Shown: positions 11,526 through 24,175, numbered from the stretch's first letter. The stretch: DNA of 64,000 nt from Temnopleurus reevesii (GCA_036244855.1 BQKZ01000016.1:308542-372541), one strand, 5' to 3'. Notes: generated by a model not told the origin, from the sequence alone. Numbers and translations: made by a program.

Positions 11526-12539
11526 GTGAAACTACCCATATATAAACGCATCTTGGGTCTGACTGAAGTTGTTTGGACGGAAACAGCCTGTGATCGTGTT
11601 TCGGCGTGGTAGAGGTTACAGGCCCATCTACTGTGGCAAGTTCGCATGAATGTAGTTTGGCATCGATTGAATGTGACTAGACAATAATGACGCTCTTCGA
11701 TAAGGAACAGAACATTTAAATAAATATAGGGGACATTGTATTGGATGATTATGCATCTGATATAAAATGTGATGATAGTACTATTAGTAGATTTTTTAAG
11801 CTGATTTACTTATTTTCAACCTGGTTGCCACAACAGTCTGTGGCAAGCCTAGATATTGTTATTTGTAAGTGTTCTCAACGATCGTTTGAATCGCCAATAC
11901 TTTTTGAAAAGTTTGACTGTGATGTGCTGCATAATACACGACGTAAAGATATGTTCAAATGTGTCACAGATATCTTTAAAAATGTTCATAAAGTCGAGGA
12001 TGTGCAATCAGACAAAATTCCATTACGATATATTATGGTGATGTAAATTTTACAATAAAATGGTCTTAATTTTAGCACAATGAATTTGCTGATAGTATAC
12101 AGAAGACGGGTTGGTTTACAAACCCCCCGTGTGTGCTTGATACTTGACCCTAGGCTGTACACACATCTCTCTCCTCTGTCGGGTATATTGAGATAGACAT
12201 GCCATGATTTCACAGGAATAATGCAAACAACAATATTTGAAGTACTGATTATTTACTGAGACCTCTTAGGTGTATATTTAGACAAAACTTAATATTTCCT
12301 ACGAAATGAACATGGGACTGTGGAACATAATTACCTGAACATGTTTTTATTATCATCATAGACGAAATTAGGTCACATACGAAGGAATAATACACAATGA
12401 ACTAATTCCCACGGCGCACTCCCCCACCTTTTCAAGTAACGCACACACTACAAGCACTAGCTGTCTTCTCTCATCTCACACCCCCATCATACTTATCCAG
12501 CACTTCCTTTCTTTTCATCTCCCCCTCTATCTCCCTCTC
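11526..12539. other. Non-coding stretch, one weak ORF
   Basis: A 101-codon frame at 11741-12046 (+) has mixed composition but no recognisable motif, and it overlaps other frames. No other signal was found. Confidence 0.4.
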
Positions 12540-12589
12540 CCTGTCTCACCCATATACGCACATACACACATACACACACACCTACACAC

Positions 12590-12640
<51 letters not shown>

Positions 12641-12735
12641 CACGTACATACATACACACACGCACGCACTCTCTCTTGCCCTCTCTAGTCCTTTCTCTCT
12701 CCTTCCTTCTCTCGCTCTCTCTCTGTCTCCTTCAA
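12540..12735. repeat. CA microsatellite followed by CT-rich tract
   Basis: Roughly 120 bp of imperfect (CA)n, with ACAT and ACCT variants, passes directly into a CTCTCT-rich tract. Confidence 0.93.
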
Positions 12736-15700
12736 ACCATTTCTTTCTTTTTTCATCTGTCCAACTCCTGTGCCGTGTGTTCGATTCATGTGCCTGTGTC
12801 CGTCCTCATTTGTCTTTCATTTGCCTGTACGATGCCTTGTACAAATGCATTAATATGATTTCATCTTACTTAAAGCGACCAGGAAACTCATTGTCTATCA
12901 ACGTCTTCAGAATCCATTTCCTTTCAGCACACTTTCTTTTCTTTTTGTTAAAGAAGTCTGCCTCTTTCCTTATATAAAAACAGTGGATATTAAGCATGTT
13001 AAGCGTCGCGTGAAAGTTACAGAACAGCATTTTCCTCACCACTAGACGATTCATGAACGTTGAGACATTTTGAATGGCTAAGTATTTACCATGGCACATT
13101 TTAAGCATGGTATGTAAAGAAGCCCAAGACGGATTTAGCCTTTCCGAATCAAAAGGCGTCATATCGTATTTTATTAGATTTACCCGATATTATTCATTTA
13201 TTCATGGACTTGACGACCCAGACAAAGATCTGTATTCGTCATCAATATACGTCTTTGATTCGGAATATACCCAGCTTCTTTTAAAAAGAATAATTGTCTG
13301 TATTATGAAACAGATACGTTGCTATAATATTTATTGCGTGGTCAATTTTGGAAACAAATTGGATTGAAGAATTAGGATTTGATGCATTGGTATTACAAAT
13401 CAATAATTGATACTACATCTTCACTTCCACTACACCGTATACCGTATTTCCGTTTGAACTTTTCAAATTATAAGTTTGATTCGACATCTAGAATCGACTA
13501 AATTCGTTGGTTTTATCTTACATTTCCAAAATGATAGCAAAATCATATAAGTTCAAGTTTGTAGATTTTGGTAACGAAGAATAGATAACGCTGATTTCCG
13601 TCTGAATAGCGTGATATCGTTCTGAAAAAGAGATACGTATAGGCCTCGGTAATTTTTAACATCAATGGGACCAACTTCACAGTTTAGCTGTGAGAATCAG
13701 GTTATGACAAACACCCTTCTCGTTTGACCAGAAACAATGGAGACAACTATAAAATAAAAATGTACAAAAGCCCCGTTACCCCATTATTCATAGATTAACC
13801 AGGGCAACAAAACACAAATAATATTATGTTACACGGCAGGTCCAGTTCACCTATGGCATCTACTTTGCTCATATTTGGTGCATTTACTATATGGTTTAAC
13901 ATTTAGGATTTAAAGAACCCCATGAACTGTGATTCAGCTTTATTGCACAACTTGCAAGGTTTTAAAATAGAAGTATGTATAACATGTATAATTAATTTCA
14001 TATTATTTTCACCCACCTTAAAAAGTTCGCGTAAACTGCTAATAGTTGGCGTGATTCGAATGGTCAAAGGGTAATTTTAGGTTGAAAATATCTAACTTTT
14101 TATTTTAATCATTATTCAACCTTATGGTTTTATTGTGCCTATGGCTTATATTTAGTTCATTATATTAAGATCTTGATGTATGTAACATATCCGCCCACTC
14201 TTAGACGCCCATTTATAGAACATTTTAAACATTTACATACATATATTTTTAAGTTGGTTTTGAAAATGCGTGGTTCCTATCACATTGAGTAACGCCCACA
14301 TTTGTTGATAATTCTTTGTAACGCCCATGATTCAGAATTTATGAATATGACAAAAGGATACATTCCATTAAATATTGATATCATATTTCTTAAGGATTTG
14401 AATATACTTTTCTAGTATTTTTAACTTTTATTCATGTGAAATATCTGAAGAAAAAAAAAAGAAGTATGTAGAGTCTGACCGGCAAAGTTATATTTGAGTT
14501 ATCCTATTCGTGTAATGACGGTCGCCCGTTAGCATGGTTAGACAACGTGTTGTGCAGAATGACGTAGACCCCATTCAGATTTTCGTCTTTGAACCACAGT
14601 CTTTAACGAAAACTAATTTAACAGAAACCATTTCAAAGGCAAGTTTAAACGCGACAAGCCGTCTTGAAAGTGAACTTCCAAACGGGTTTAATTTTAGGTC
14701 AACTTAGATAAAAATATAAATTCCGCCAGCTTGGATTTACAACTTGTGGAATGGAATATTATGATGTATTTGTACATGCTAATTACTCGAACATTTGTAC
14801 ATACTAATTACTTGAATAAGTATAGTACCTTACACATTGGTGCAACATTGAAATGTGCAAACGTATGCGACTCTGGGGATATCTTTATGGCTGAAATATT
14901 GCACCTTTTCTGTGAAAATCGAACCATAAAAGGTATGATTTTTCAGAGGATTCGAGACAGCGTATCTGACGATGTGTGATTGCTTGCTTCTAGCTATATT
15001 CGATCGCGTCACGCTCCCATGCTCCTATGATGGCGACTTCAAAATATGTCAAACAGTGTCTCTCTGCCATAACATAGTGTCTGCTTGAGGCTTTCAAAAG
15101 GTACAATATTGCACTTTTCCGGTAGTAGGTCCCCTTTATGTACTTTTTTGCTCAACGCGTACACATAAAAAGGGTGCACTATTGCACCATTTCGAGTATT
15201 TGCCACAGATTTCCCTCTTTTTTTAGTGTGTACAATATTATATGAGATTTTGTGGCAAATTGAACAACTTTTATCACAGGGAGGTGCATTTCTGTAAGTT
15301 GTCTTATGTGTAGTCATAAGACCATAAAATATGTTTAGCCTAAAGCGACTTCCGTGACTTCAACAAAAATAAATGGTAATATAGCATTTTGTTTATGTCA
15401 GAAATTCCAAAAAACAATATTGATGCCTTTAATATTTTAAGTCTCTGAAGACTGCAATACAATACCCATGCATCTAATATTTAAGGCGGTCTGAAGGATA
15501 TACGTTTTTCGGGATAAACGGCGTAGAAGAATAAACAAAGAGAAGTAAAATGATAGGCATCGTCGTTTAAGCCTTGAGACATTACCCACGCAGATTGCCC
15601 ACGTACAGCACCAGTAAATAAGCATTGGTACTGAAAAAGAATACGCCCGTATGTGTTGCCAATCCACAAGCTCGTTGACCTCTTTAATGTTTGAAGACCC

Positions 15701-15956
15701 TATTGCCCCCTGGGATTAATTTAGCAACCAATGCTACCCCTTTGCGATTCATCATGCTCTCAGAAAAGAACCGAGTAGGAAGAAATGATACTTTATCAGT
15801 GAAGTCCGAAAGTACCCTATCTGTATATTCATTTGAATTCATCCGGAATATTTTTTTTAACCGGAATAGAGTTTGACTTCAAAAAGACTTACTTAGAGTT
15901 TAATTGAATACTGATTATTAAAACATGAAAAAGAACTGAATTTTCGTTTACATTTC
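12736..15956. other. AT-rich non-coding stretch
   Basis: Frames of 97-98 codons overlap on opposite strands at 12866-13162 and 13074-13367; neither shows a known motif. A repeated ACGCCCA word appears several times at about 14190-14330. GCAC/GTGC-type words around 15090-15190 resemble those near 29.9-30.1 and 35.3 kb. Confidence 0.4.
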
Positions 15957-16492
15957 TAGGCCAGTCATTATATGACAAAAAATGGCCAAACCCAAAACAA
16001 ATTGCAAAACTTTCCAAACCAAGTATATTTGACTGCAAATGGCCCCTCTAAAAACACATCAAAAGTTTACCAAAATCGGAGTTGTAGATCACTACGTAAT
16101 TTGCATAAATTCAAAAAGGCCGCCATGCAGGGGTGAATTTATATTCCAACGTTATATTCAAAGTGTATACCCACATATCTTTAGAATCAATACTGGTATG
16201 AAAATGAAACTTGGTACTATAAAGAATTACTACACGGAAACTATCCCCTAGAATTTTGACATTCAGAGGTCAAAGTTCAAAGGTCACAGGGGTAAATGCC
16301 TTCGAAATTAAATAGATCTATGTTTAGTGAGCTAGTAACGCTAACTATCCTATAAAACTCGCCAACTATTCTTCATAATATCCGTAATTGATCTTGAGAT
16401 GAAACATATGGGGAAGATGTGATTGTGAATTCAAGCAATGGTGTCAAAGTTCAAAGGTCACAGAGGCTAATGACCTTTTACCCTAGATATAT
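15957..16492 (+). repeat. Left arm of a large inverted repeat (about 540 bp)
   Basis: The sequence from GGCCAGTCATTATATGAC onward is the diverged reverse complement of 19346-19893, in the same order to the end. Shared blocks include CAAAACTTTCCAAACC, the DR1 array at 16267-16286 and a second array at 16441-16460. The pair encloses about 2.9 kb that contains copy 2 of the duplicated repeat. The whole 15957-19893 may be one composite element, or two insertions of one family. Confidence 0.75.
16267..16286 (+). promoter_or_regulatory. Triple nuclear-receptor half-site array (overlapping DR1)
   Basis: AGGTCA, AGTTCA and AGGTCA follow each other in the same direction with single-A spacers. This makes two overlapping DR1 sites of the type bound by RXR/HNF4-class receptors. 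Related arrays are at 16441-16460 and 16604-16616, and in the right arm at 19533-19552. Binding is not shown; the site is part of a repeat. Confidence 0.55.
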
Positions 16493-17089
16493 GTCTCTGG
16501 ATTACTATGACCTGCCGAGGACAATTTTTTTTTAGATGAATATTGCCCTTTGTCCTCCAACGGATTTTAGAGAGATGGCAGTTTTTGTCTGTAGCCTACA
16601 TGAAGGTCAAAGTTCAACAATTTCAGAGATCAATGACCTCAAATCTATTGTGGTTTCCGCTTATTTTATAATTAAGGAATAAAATGGCTTAAATGTCTAA
16701 TGGATAATTTACAAGAGATAATGGTATAACGTTGAAGCTTGGTACTACTATCTATAACTACAAGGAGACCATCCTGTAGCATTTTTACATTTAGATGGGA
16801 CTTTCACAAACAACCATGCAGATTTCTCCACCGTGACACGAAACATTTCTAATTGATGATCTAATTAGATACGAGGGATTAAATGCATTTGGACAAATAC
16901 ATGTCACCTCAAATACGGCTTAAATGACCCTTTTTATATCTTAGAAACTAAGAATGTCTTAAAGTATGATATCAATCATGCTGTAGTTGCCGAAGCTCCC
17001 TGCAGAGGTTAATCCTTGCTTGATATTTCCTCTAGTATCGGGCATGATCGATCAAATAATTGTATTGGTTATCCAATATTTGTTATCAT

Positions 17090-17245
17090 TTTAGGTTGTG
17101 TTTACTCAGTGCAAATTTCTGATATTTGATGAAAAATCGAGATCTGTTTCAGCAATAATCAACAGAATAAGCAATCACCGGAAATAACAAGGTTAATTAG
17201 AAATGTAAAATTAAAATAAATCTATCACTTTCCTTCCATCACCGC
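17090..17245 (+). repeat. Direct repeat partner of 19170-19340
   Basis: The two segments share, in order, TTTACTCA, GATATTTGAT-like, AGATCTGTTTCAGCA, GGTTAATT and ATCACTTTCCTT blocks with many substitutions. They lie inside the 15.9-19.9 kb complex in the same orientation, although the outer arms are inverted. Confidence 0.65.
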
Positions 17246-17699
17246 TGTTGCCATCGTCATCATCATTTTTCATATGCAAAAGTATCACACTTTTATTTTT
17301 AAAAAGTCATTCAACTAAAAAATACATATATCAGGAGCAAATCATGTTGCAAATATTAATTTACACATAAAGCAGTACGAACTCACCCAAACCACCGTCT
17401 ATATACAATAATTTGTAAAAGTTTATGTCCAGGATCCATGGGTCGGTGTATAAGAGCTGCAATACGGTGGCCCTTTAATCAATTTGTGCAATTTTTATCT
17501 TATTGACCTCTTGCCAAGTGCAGTAATAGAGATATGTAAAAAAAAAAAAAAAACAGTATAAAACTGGTTGATGAAACGGGAAAAGATTCCGGTCAGATTG
17601 TGTACAACATTGCGTAAAATCAATTAATTTGTACAATACAAAGGCTTACATATAGTCTATTCAACGAGATGCAAGCTAAAATGATTTTGGAATTAATTG

Positions 17700-17820
17700 G
17701 AATTTGGAATTTATTCATTTGAACGTCATTGACATGTACAGCCAACATTTTGTTCTGATTGGAATTTGGAATTTGGAATTTATTCATTTGAACGTCATTG
17801 ACATGTACAGCCAACATTTT
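17700..17820 (-). repeat. Two tandem copies of a LINE-like 3' end, inverted relative to 7158-7281
   Basis: The array is the reverse complement of the 7.2-kb array, with almost no differences. The close match over about 120 bp implies recent duplication or insertion. Confidence 0.7.
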
Positions 17821-17821
17821 G

Positions 17822-17905
17822 TTAATAATAATAATAATAATAATATTGGCATTTATATAGCGCTCTTACAAAATTATGTATCACAGCGCTTTACAGTGTC
17901 ATAGA
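17822..17905 (-). mobile_element. L2/CR1-like LINE (or tail-sharing SINE) 3' terminus
   Basis: On the minus strand, GTAAAGCGCTGTGATACA is followed by AGAGCGCTATATAAATGCC and an (ATT)n tail. This is the classic 3' end of L2/CR1-type LINEs, whose integrated copies end in short tandem repeats. Confidence 0.75.
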
Positions 17906-18110
17906 AAATTGTTCTGATTACATTGTCTTTTCATACACATTAATTATATCTTTTAGGAGATATTTCATAACAGCTATACTTCTTTATGCAGTGAAAGCTA
18001 ATAATATCAATACATCGACTTCAAATTGAAAAAAAAAGAGATAAATGATTACATAATTATATGCCTAGTCATTTTTTTCTTGACCTTGCGTCCAATATGG
18101 CAGACCACAT

Positions 18111-19080
18111 GATATTTAAAAAAAAAACATATCTTCGAAAATTGGAAACACACACTTTCTTTTCTTCAATGTAGAGATTTATTTAAATTTTAATTTATTT
18201 TTTTCCAGTGCTGCCAAGGTTATAAACATACGGTCATGACTGCACTCTTGATAGAGTCTTGAATCTGATTAACATGACCGAGAAAGTAATTATTTCTTAC
18301 CAGATTTATGTTTATGGTTATAAACATACGGTATTTAAAAAAAATATATATCTTCCAAAATTGGAGACACGCACTTTCTTTTCTTCAATGTAGAGATTTA
18401 TTTAAATTTTAATTTAGTTTTTGCCAGTGCTGTCAAGGTTATAAACATACGGTCATGACTGCACTCTTGATAGAGCCTTGAATCTGATTAACATGACCGA
18501 GAAAGTAATTATTTCTGACCAGATTTATGATAATTTTAACAAGATTCTAGTAGTTATTGAGGAGTGGAAACCGGAAAGAAACTGGAGGATGAAGTCCGAG
18601 GTCTGTCCAGAAGAGTGTGTCCCAAAATAACCCGATCCCCATCTTTTTGTATTTTCGAAAAGACAATAGAAGTGCGAATTATGGGTCACGTTCTGCATGT
18701 TGATCTTAATATGATGATTTTAAGTCTATCATTACTCAATCAATTACTCAATCTGAAAATCGGTGACATCATAAGCCAAATGTGAGGACATACATGGCTC
18801 TTTGGTAGAGCGTCGATCTATCTGATGTACAGGAGATTATTGATTCCAATCCCTAGCGATTCGGGACCAAAATGCCTTCTTGTTAGAAAAGAGTAGGTTA
18901 GAATTAACGTTAACTGGTTAAGTTATTCAGGAACCTGAAAATAAAAAAAATAATCAAGGTCGCAATTTTGCACTCTATATAAAGAATCGATATTACCAGA
19001 AGAATTGATATTCCACCTTTTGTTAGTAGGTTTTACCCATTGTGCACCTTTCATTACTACATATAATTGTGCAGAGATTG
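18111..19080 (+). repeat. Duplicated repeat, copy 2 (carries the transposon empty site)
   Basis: From 18215 it matches window base 1 onward; from 18976 it matches 2236 onward. The 1472-bp element is absent. An extra partial 219-bp unit precedes it (18111-18214), giving about 2.5 tandem units. The copy is enclosed by the inverted arms at 15957 and 19893. Confidence 0.92.
18789..18862 (+). repeat. tRNA-like SINE head (copy 2)
   Basis: This is identical in layout to 575-648 at the fixed offset of 18214, with A-box-like and B-box-like segments about 35 bp apart. It is a degenerate cloverleaf. Confidence 0.55.
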
Positions 19081-19345
19081 ATTTTTTTAGAGACGATCCA
19101 CTGATATTTTCTCAGAATTCATCTCGTATCGGATAATGGTCAACTGATTATTCAATATTGTTTTTTTTTATTAGAGGATTTGTTTACTCAATGATATATT
19201 CTGAGATTTGATAATAAAACAAGATCTGTTTCAGCACTCTATCAACATAAGAAACAATTACTGAACGTAAACATTACCAGAAATAGCAATTGGTTAATTG
19301 GAAATGGAAAATTACAAAAGTTATATCACTTTCCTTTCATCACTG

Positions 19346-19893
19346 TGACAAGGGTAAAATGCCATTGACCTCTGTGACCTTTTGAATTGCTTGAATTCAC
19401 AACCGCATCATTCTCCAATTTTTCTTTTGAATATCAATTCTGAGTAGCATGAAGAATTGTTATTGAGTTTAAAACTCAATAACTAGCCTCCTAAACGTAG
19501 ATCTATTTGAATTTTGAGGTCATTGACCCCTCTGACCTTTGAACTTTGACATCTGAATGTCCAAATTCTAGGGAATGGTCTCTGTGCAGTAATACGTACT
19601 AGCACCAAGTTTCAACTTCATACCACTATTTGTTCAAAAATATGTGGGTATATACTCGGAGGCGGAGACCGGCGCTATACAAGAGACCATCATCATCATC
19701 ATATAAAGTAACTTCACCCCTGTATGGCGGCAATTTTGAATTTATGCAAATTACACATTGATCCACTAATCCGATTTTGGTAAAATTTTGATATGTTGTT
19801 AGAATAGCTTTTTTTCGAACAAAGAAAATTGGTTTGGAAAGTTTTGCAATATGTTTTGGGTCAATTCATATTTTGACTGACCTATTCTGTTAA
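19346..19893 (-). repeat. Right arm of the large inverted repeat
   Basis: This is the diverged reverse complement of 15957-16492. It carries TGACCT-T-TGAACT-T-TGACAT at 19533-19552, the mirror of the left-arm DR1 array. A short (ATC)n stretch near 19688-19702 has been inserted or expanded in this arm. Confidence 0.75.
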
Positions 19894-22814
19894 CTTGTAA
19901 AGCACTGTGAAAACTACATTTTCGAATTATGATGCCACACCTAAACACACACAAAAAAGTTCTTACTCCCTAATTAAGAGTAGAAAATTTAATTTTCTCT
20001 GTATTTCTGTATATTTATGTCATGTCTGATGTATTGTTCAATGTTCTTTATAACTTATTCCTTTATGTCAATAAAGTGATACAAAATCAATAACGGGGGA
20101 TGTCTAGAAACAAATTTACAGGTATCTATCACCTAACAGGCTAGCATATATAATTCAGCATAATTCAACATGCTTGAGCGAACACACATAACACAGAAAA
20201 AAATCACAGAGTGTTTCTTTTTGTACCATGTTCCAAGAATAATAATGACAGTTTTTGCGCATGAATGGACAGACTTTTTTTTAATTACTTTCTTTAACGC
20301 CTCATTTTTTACTAAGCTTGATTTTTGTAAAAATATCAAAAAGTGCAGTTTCGTCCAAGGTATACTTTTTTTTCAATTTGACCAAAAAGATGCCCTGATT
20401 GATAAAGTAGAGTGTGGTCATTTAAATTACAGTCATCTTTACACACAGGCTAGCCAGGTCTGCAGGTTACTGGACACTCCCCGTTAAAAAAAGATTTTAA
20501 AGACTTTTACTGAAGGAAGACTATAGGCAAGGAAAATTTAAGTTTGATTGAAAGCGGGACAAAAATTAGACAGACATATAAAAAAAAGTTTTAACAAAAT
20601 CGGACAATATAGATTTGAAAGTTACGAATATTGAAAGAATTTTACTAATTATTCAAACAGACATTTTTTTTAGCTAATTAGGAAATATGTGTCACATGAC
20701 ATGACGCGATTCATTCCTTCATAAGATACCATACTTTGCATATCAAATTTTAGCATGTAATATTTTTTATGATAGGATATGGAAATAGAAAATACAATCA
20801 TTTAAGCATAAATGATTACGCTTTAATGATCAGAAGGAATAAGAAAATGGCATTAATTAATGTTCTATATATTAACAATATTTTTGATACATGGATGAAC
20901 TTGAGTTTTTATATTGACCTACGCAGAAGATTGGCTATTAATCTATCTGTAATTTGATTGTTAAGTCATTGTAAGTAACGGGAGCCAAGTAACAGCTGAT
21001 ATGATACGTCAGCAATATCGAATTCAACGTATATATAAAAAGAGCTTGATCTAATAAATTTTTCCGGATTGCATATATCTTTAGATAGCAATTTTGACAA
21101 ATGGGAAATTCATTAGAAAGGAGTAGAGGAATTCGACATGCCTCAACTTTGGCAAGATATATTATTCAGCATGAATTTTATGACTGCCAAGTTGAGCGAG
21201 AAATTGAAAAATTATGAAGCGATTTGTTAAGGAGTGATGGGCACGATCGGTGAATGCTGATAGATGTCACTCTGTTTCACAACTCAAAGCCTCAGGATCT
21301 AGTAAAGCTTGATGGCTTTGATAAAAACCGAGAGAGGAGGTGAATAAGACGAGACATTAGGAAGCATCAGGTCCTATTGCCCCCGTGTGATTGAACACTC
21401 CATCAAGCGTTCAGCGGAAACCTTTATTCAACGAGCATTAACAAAAGGTTTGTCTCTCCCTTCGCGGAAGACCACTGGCTTTAGGAAAACGTCCTACAAA
21501 ACTCCAACGCGACGGAGCAGAAACTATTCTCAGTGTTTGATGTTGGGTGTCTTGGAAATGGAATAGCCATAGGTGTGTTCGCAATGATGGGGATATCACT
21601 TTTGTAATTATCACACATATGTCTGAAATGAGAGTAAACTCGTGCCAGGCAGGTGTCAAACATGGCTGTCAAATGCCATCTCCGTTCTTTATCTCGACCA
21701 TGAGACAAATCTGAAGGTAACCTTTAGGATATAATTGACACTATTAAGGTTGAGATTGTGAATCGATGTGATCAATATCGTTATGTTAAATGACAATATA
21801 AAACATATACTCTCATCGTACTCACTCTGAATCTAAATCATATAATTTTGTAATATTGTCGATGCAGCCTTCGCTATAACCTCGACTATAGTGAGATCAA
21901 TATTTCTTTATCTTCGTATTCTCCACAGAAACAAGTAAGCTTCTGTTCACTCTAAAGCGATACATTAATCAATCAATAACACAACCCACAATTTAATATA
22001 CTCTAGCTTTAAACATCTATAAATACGTATCATAATGATCCACATCGAGTTCAGATATCCCTTCATCTAAAGTAAGACTCTTCTCAAAATTATATGAAAA
22101 AATACGTCATTCATTCTTAACAGCAAGGACATGACTTTAATAAAGTTACGAATGAGGAGAATTTATCAGAATGAAAATTTGATGGAATCGATCGTAATAC
22201 AGGCGTCAATATGTATTTTGTACTGACAGGCAAGGTGGTAGTGCAAGTAAATTAATTCCGGTGGACGCCTACAAGACGCAGGTGGTAATATGAAACCATG
22301 CACAGAAAGGTAGTCGTGAGTGGAGGAAGCCCCTCCGTGGATAGAGGTGCATGCAGCAGACGAGTGTATCAAGAAATGAAAAAAAAATGCAGGAAGCTGG
22401 GTGAAAAACCTTTCGTCCAAATATATTAAAGAAGACCTCGAACGATTATCAGGGAGAATTAAGCGTTTAATTTTAACGAAAAGGACGATGCCCTATCGCA
22501 AAACAAAATACTAGTATACTATTCAGTAAAGGAAAACCTCGCATCTTAAAGGCAATGTGAGGTGGAATAGGAACAACCCCTTAAAATTATTGAAATAATT
22601 TTTTGACACATCCAATTGTTCAGATAAGGCAAGAATGAATCGAAAGTTAAATTTTACGTTTGTTTATCAATCCTTAAGACGGTTATTGGTCGGTGTTTGT
22701 GAGTCTATTGGCATGTCATTTAGGATTGCGATAGTAGTATGAGTTTCTGCCTTTGTTTTTATTTTCTTTGCTAAAATGAAACTATTGATTTCTCTTAATG
22801 GAAGCATGATTAGT
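19894..22814. other. AT-rich non-coding stretch
   Basis: Short, mutually overlapping ORFs only (105 codons at most). About 21230-21550 is less AT-rich and looks unique. No gene or repeat was recognised. Confidence 0.45.
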
Positions 22815-23160
22815 TCAGTTAAGTTCAGTTCAGTTCAGACTTTATTTCTATTATCAATCATGCAAAAAGTACAAAAAACAACAACAACTATGAATACAAA
22901 TCATTTGAAAATAAGGATTTTTTGATAATCCAAACAAAATAATTTTAGATATGTGGTGAATTCAAAATAAGAAAGAATAATAATTTTTCTACAAATAAAT
23001 GAGTTTCCAAATTCTTGTGGAAAGCTTCAGGTGATGCACAAGATGTACTGTCTAATGGGGCTTTGCAGTAGGACATCAGGACATTGATGTAAAACAGCGG
23101 ATTGCAGATCTTTTGTACCTGTATAAATATATTCTGATAAATGAATGAATAAATAAATAA
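22815..23160 (-). mobile_element. Retrotransposon 3' end with (TGAAC)n-type tail, minus strand
   Basis: On the minus strand, AATAAAGTCTGAAC is followed by several TGAAC/TTAAC repeats at the lower-coordinate edge, as expected for a LINE or SINE 3' tail. A second A-rich edge with GAATGAATAAATAAATAAA lies at about 23140-23160. Two abutting elements are possible. Confidence 0.5.
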
Positions 23161-23239
23161 ACATACTACCCGGCAAACTGAATTTGCCTATAACGTCGTT
23201 ATACACGAATTTTTTTTATAGTTTTTTTTAATTTATGGA

Positions 23240-23860
23240 CATTCTGAACGTAATAATGATAATATACATGGATTTATATAGCGCAATTACTATACTAAAT
23301 ATATTCAGCTGCGCTAATTATGTCTTAATGCCAAATTGTACAAAGAAGTTATCTAAGAGAAAAGATATGTTTTTAAATTGGACTTGAAGGTACTTAAGAA
23401 TTGAGAGTTTCTGATGTGGATTGGCAAGCTGTTACAAAGTTTTGGAGCTGCTATGGCAAGAGCACGGTCTCCCATTGTGAGTTTTGTTGTGTGGTTAGGA
23501 ATGTAGAGTATCCGTGTATCTCTAGAGCTGCGCAGGCTGTGACTGTGTGACTGGGCTTTGAATCTGAGGAGTTCTGTGATATAACTAGGGCCTTGACCAT
23601 GTAAGGATTTAAATGAAATTAACAAAATCTGGAATGAAATTCTTTGCCGGATTGGTAACCAATGGAGCTTTCTCAGAAGAGGTGTACAGGAAGTGAATTT
23701 GGGTTGACGGTAGATGAGTCTTGCACATGCATTTGAACTTTTTGTTATCTTGCTATCAAGATATAAATAATGTGAAGACTCATTGACGTATTTCAACGAG
23801 TGCATAGCGCTGTTATAAACGTTTTATGTTGTCTCATGTCGACCTTATAGAATATATTAA
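23240..23860 (-). mobile_element. 5'-truncated L2/CR1-like LINE
   Basis: A reverse-transcriptase C-terminal frame (23353-23805) is followed on the minus strand by a short 3' region ending in TTGCGCTATATAAATCC and an ATTATCATTATTA tail at about 23250. The order and the tail fit a truncated L2/CR1-type insertion of about 0.6 kb. Confidence 0.85.
23353..23805 (-). CDS. Partial LINE ORF2: C-terminal tail of L2/CR1-like reverse transcriptase
   Basis: The frame of 150 codons is the end of a non-LTR retrotransposon polyprotein, downstream of the catalytic reverse-transcriptase motifs. Visible family blocks are NACARLIY near residue 25, TPLLRKLHWLPIRQRISFQI near residues 41-60, SFKSLHGQGPSYITELL near 64-80, GDRALAIAAPKLCNSLP near 112-128, and FLSTFKSNLKTYLF at the end. 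These belong to the conserved tail of L2/CR1-type proteins. The endonuclease, the fingers-palm domain and the catalytic YxDD box are missing, so the copy is 5'-truncated and cannot retrotranspose. The frame is intact, which suggests a fairly young insertion. The assigned ATG is only the first in the open frame, not a real start. Confidence 0.88.
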   Translation of the reverse strand: MHSLKYVNESSHYLYLDSKITKSSNACARLIYRQPKFTSCTPLLRKLHWLPIRQRISFQILLISFKSLHGQGPSYITELLRFKAQSHSHSLRSSRDTRILYIPNHTTKLTMGDRALAIAAPKLCNSLPIHIRNSQFLSTFKSNLKTYLFS

Positions 23861-24175
23861 GCGTTTACTTGACGCATTTGGCGTAAACGATGCCGTACGT
23901 CGTCATACGTCATACGTCTAGCATGTGGAATACGTCATGGACACGTTTTACATTCATAATGAGCCTGTTCAGCTAATCTTACGCCGTTATGGGTCGAGTA
24001 TGCTGGAACATTTTTATCCAAGCACAAATATTCTTGTCGTATAGCTCATGCGTTCTGCATCCGTTATAAGGACGTTACGCAATCGTATTAGTTATGTGTG
24101 TACATCATGCAATCATATGATATCTTGCTAACGCCGACGTTACGCTGGAAATCAATATTAATCAGAAGATATCAT
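23861..24175. repeat. ACG/CGT-rich repeat-like segment
   Basis: The words ACGTC, ATACGT, CGTTAC and ACGCC recur densely in otherwise AT-rich DNA, as they do at 30945-31265 and 38190-38850. No clear end structure was found. Confidence 0.4.

Noticed and set aside
11070..11529. Open frames up to 145 codons on both strands
   Set aside because: They translate the ATT/AGT microsatellite into Leu, Ile, Ser and Val runs.
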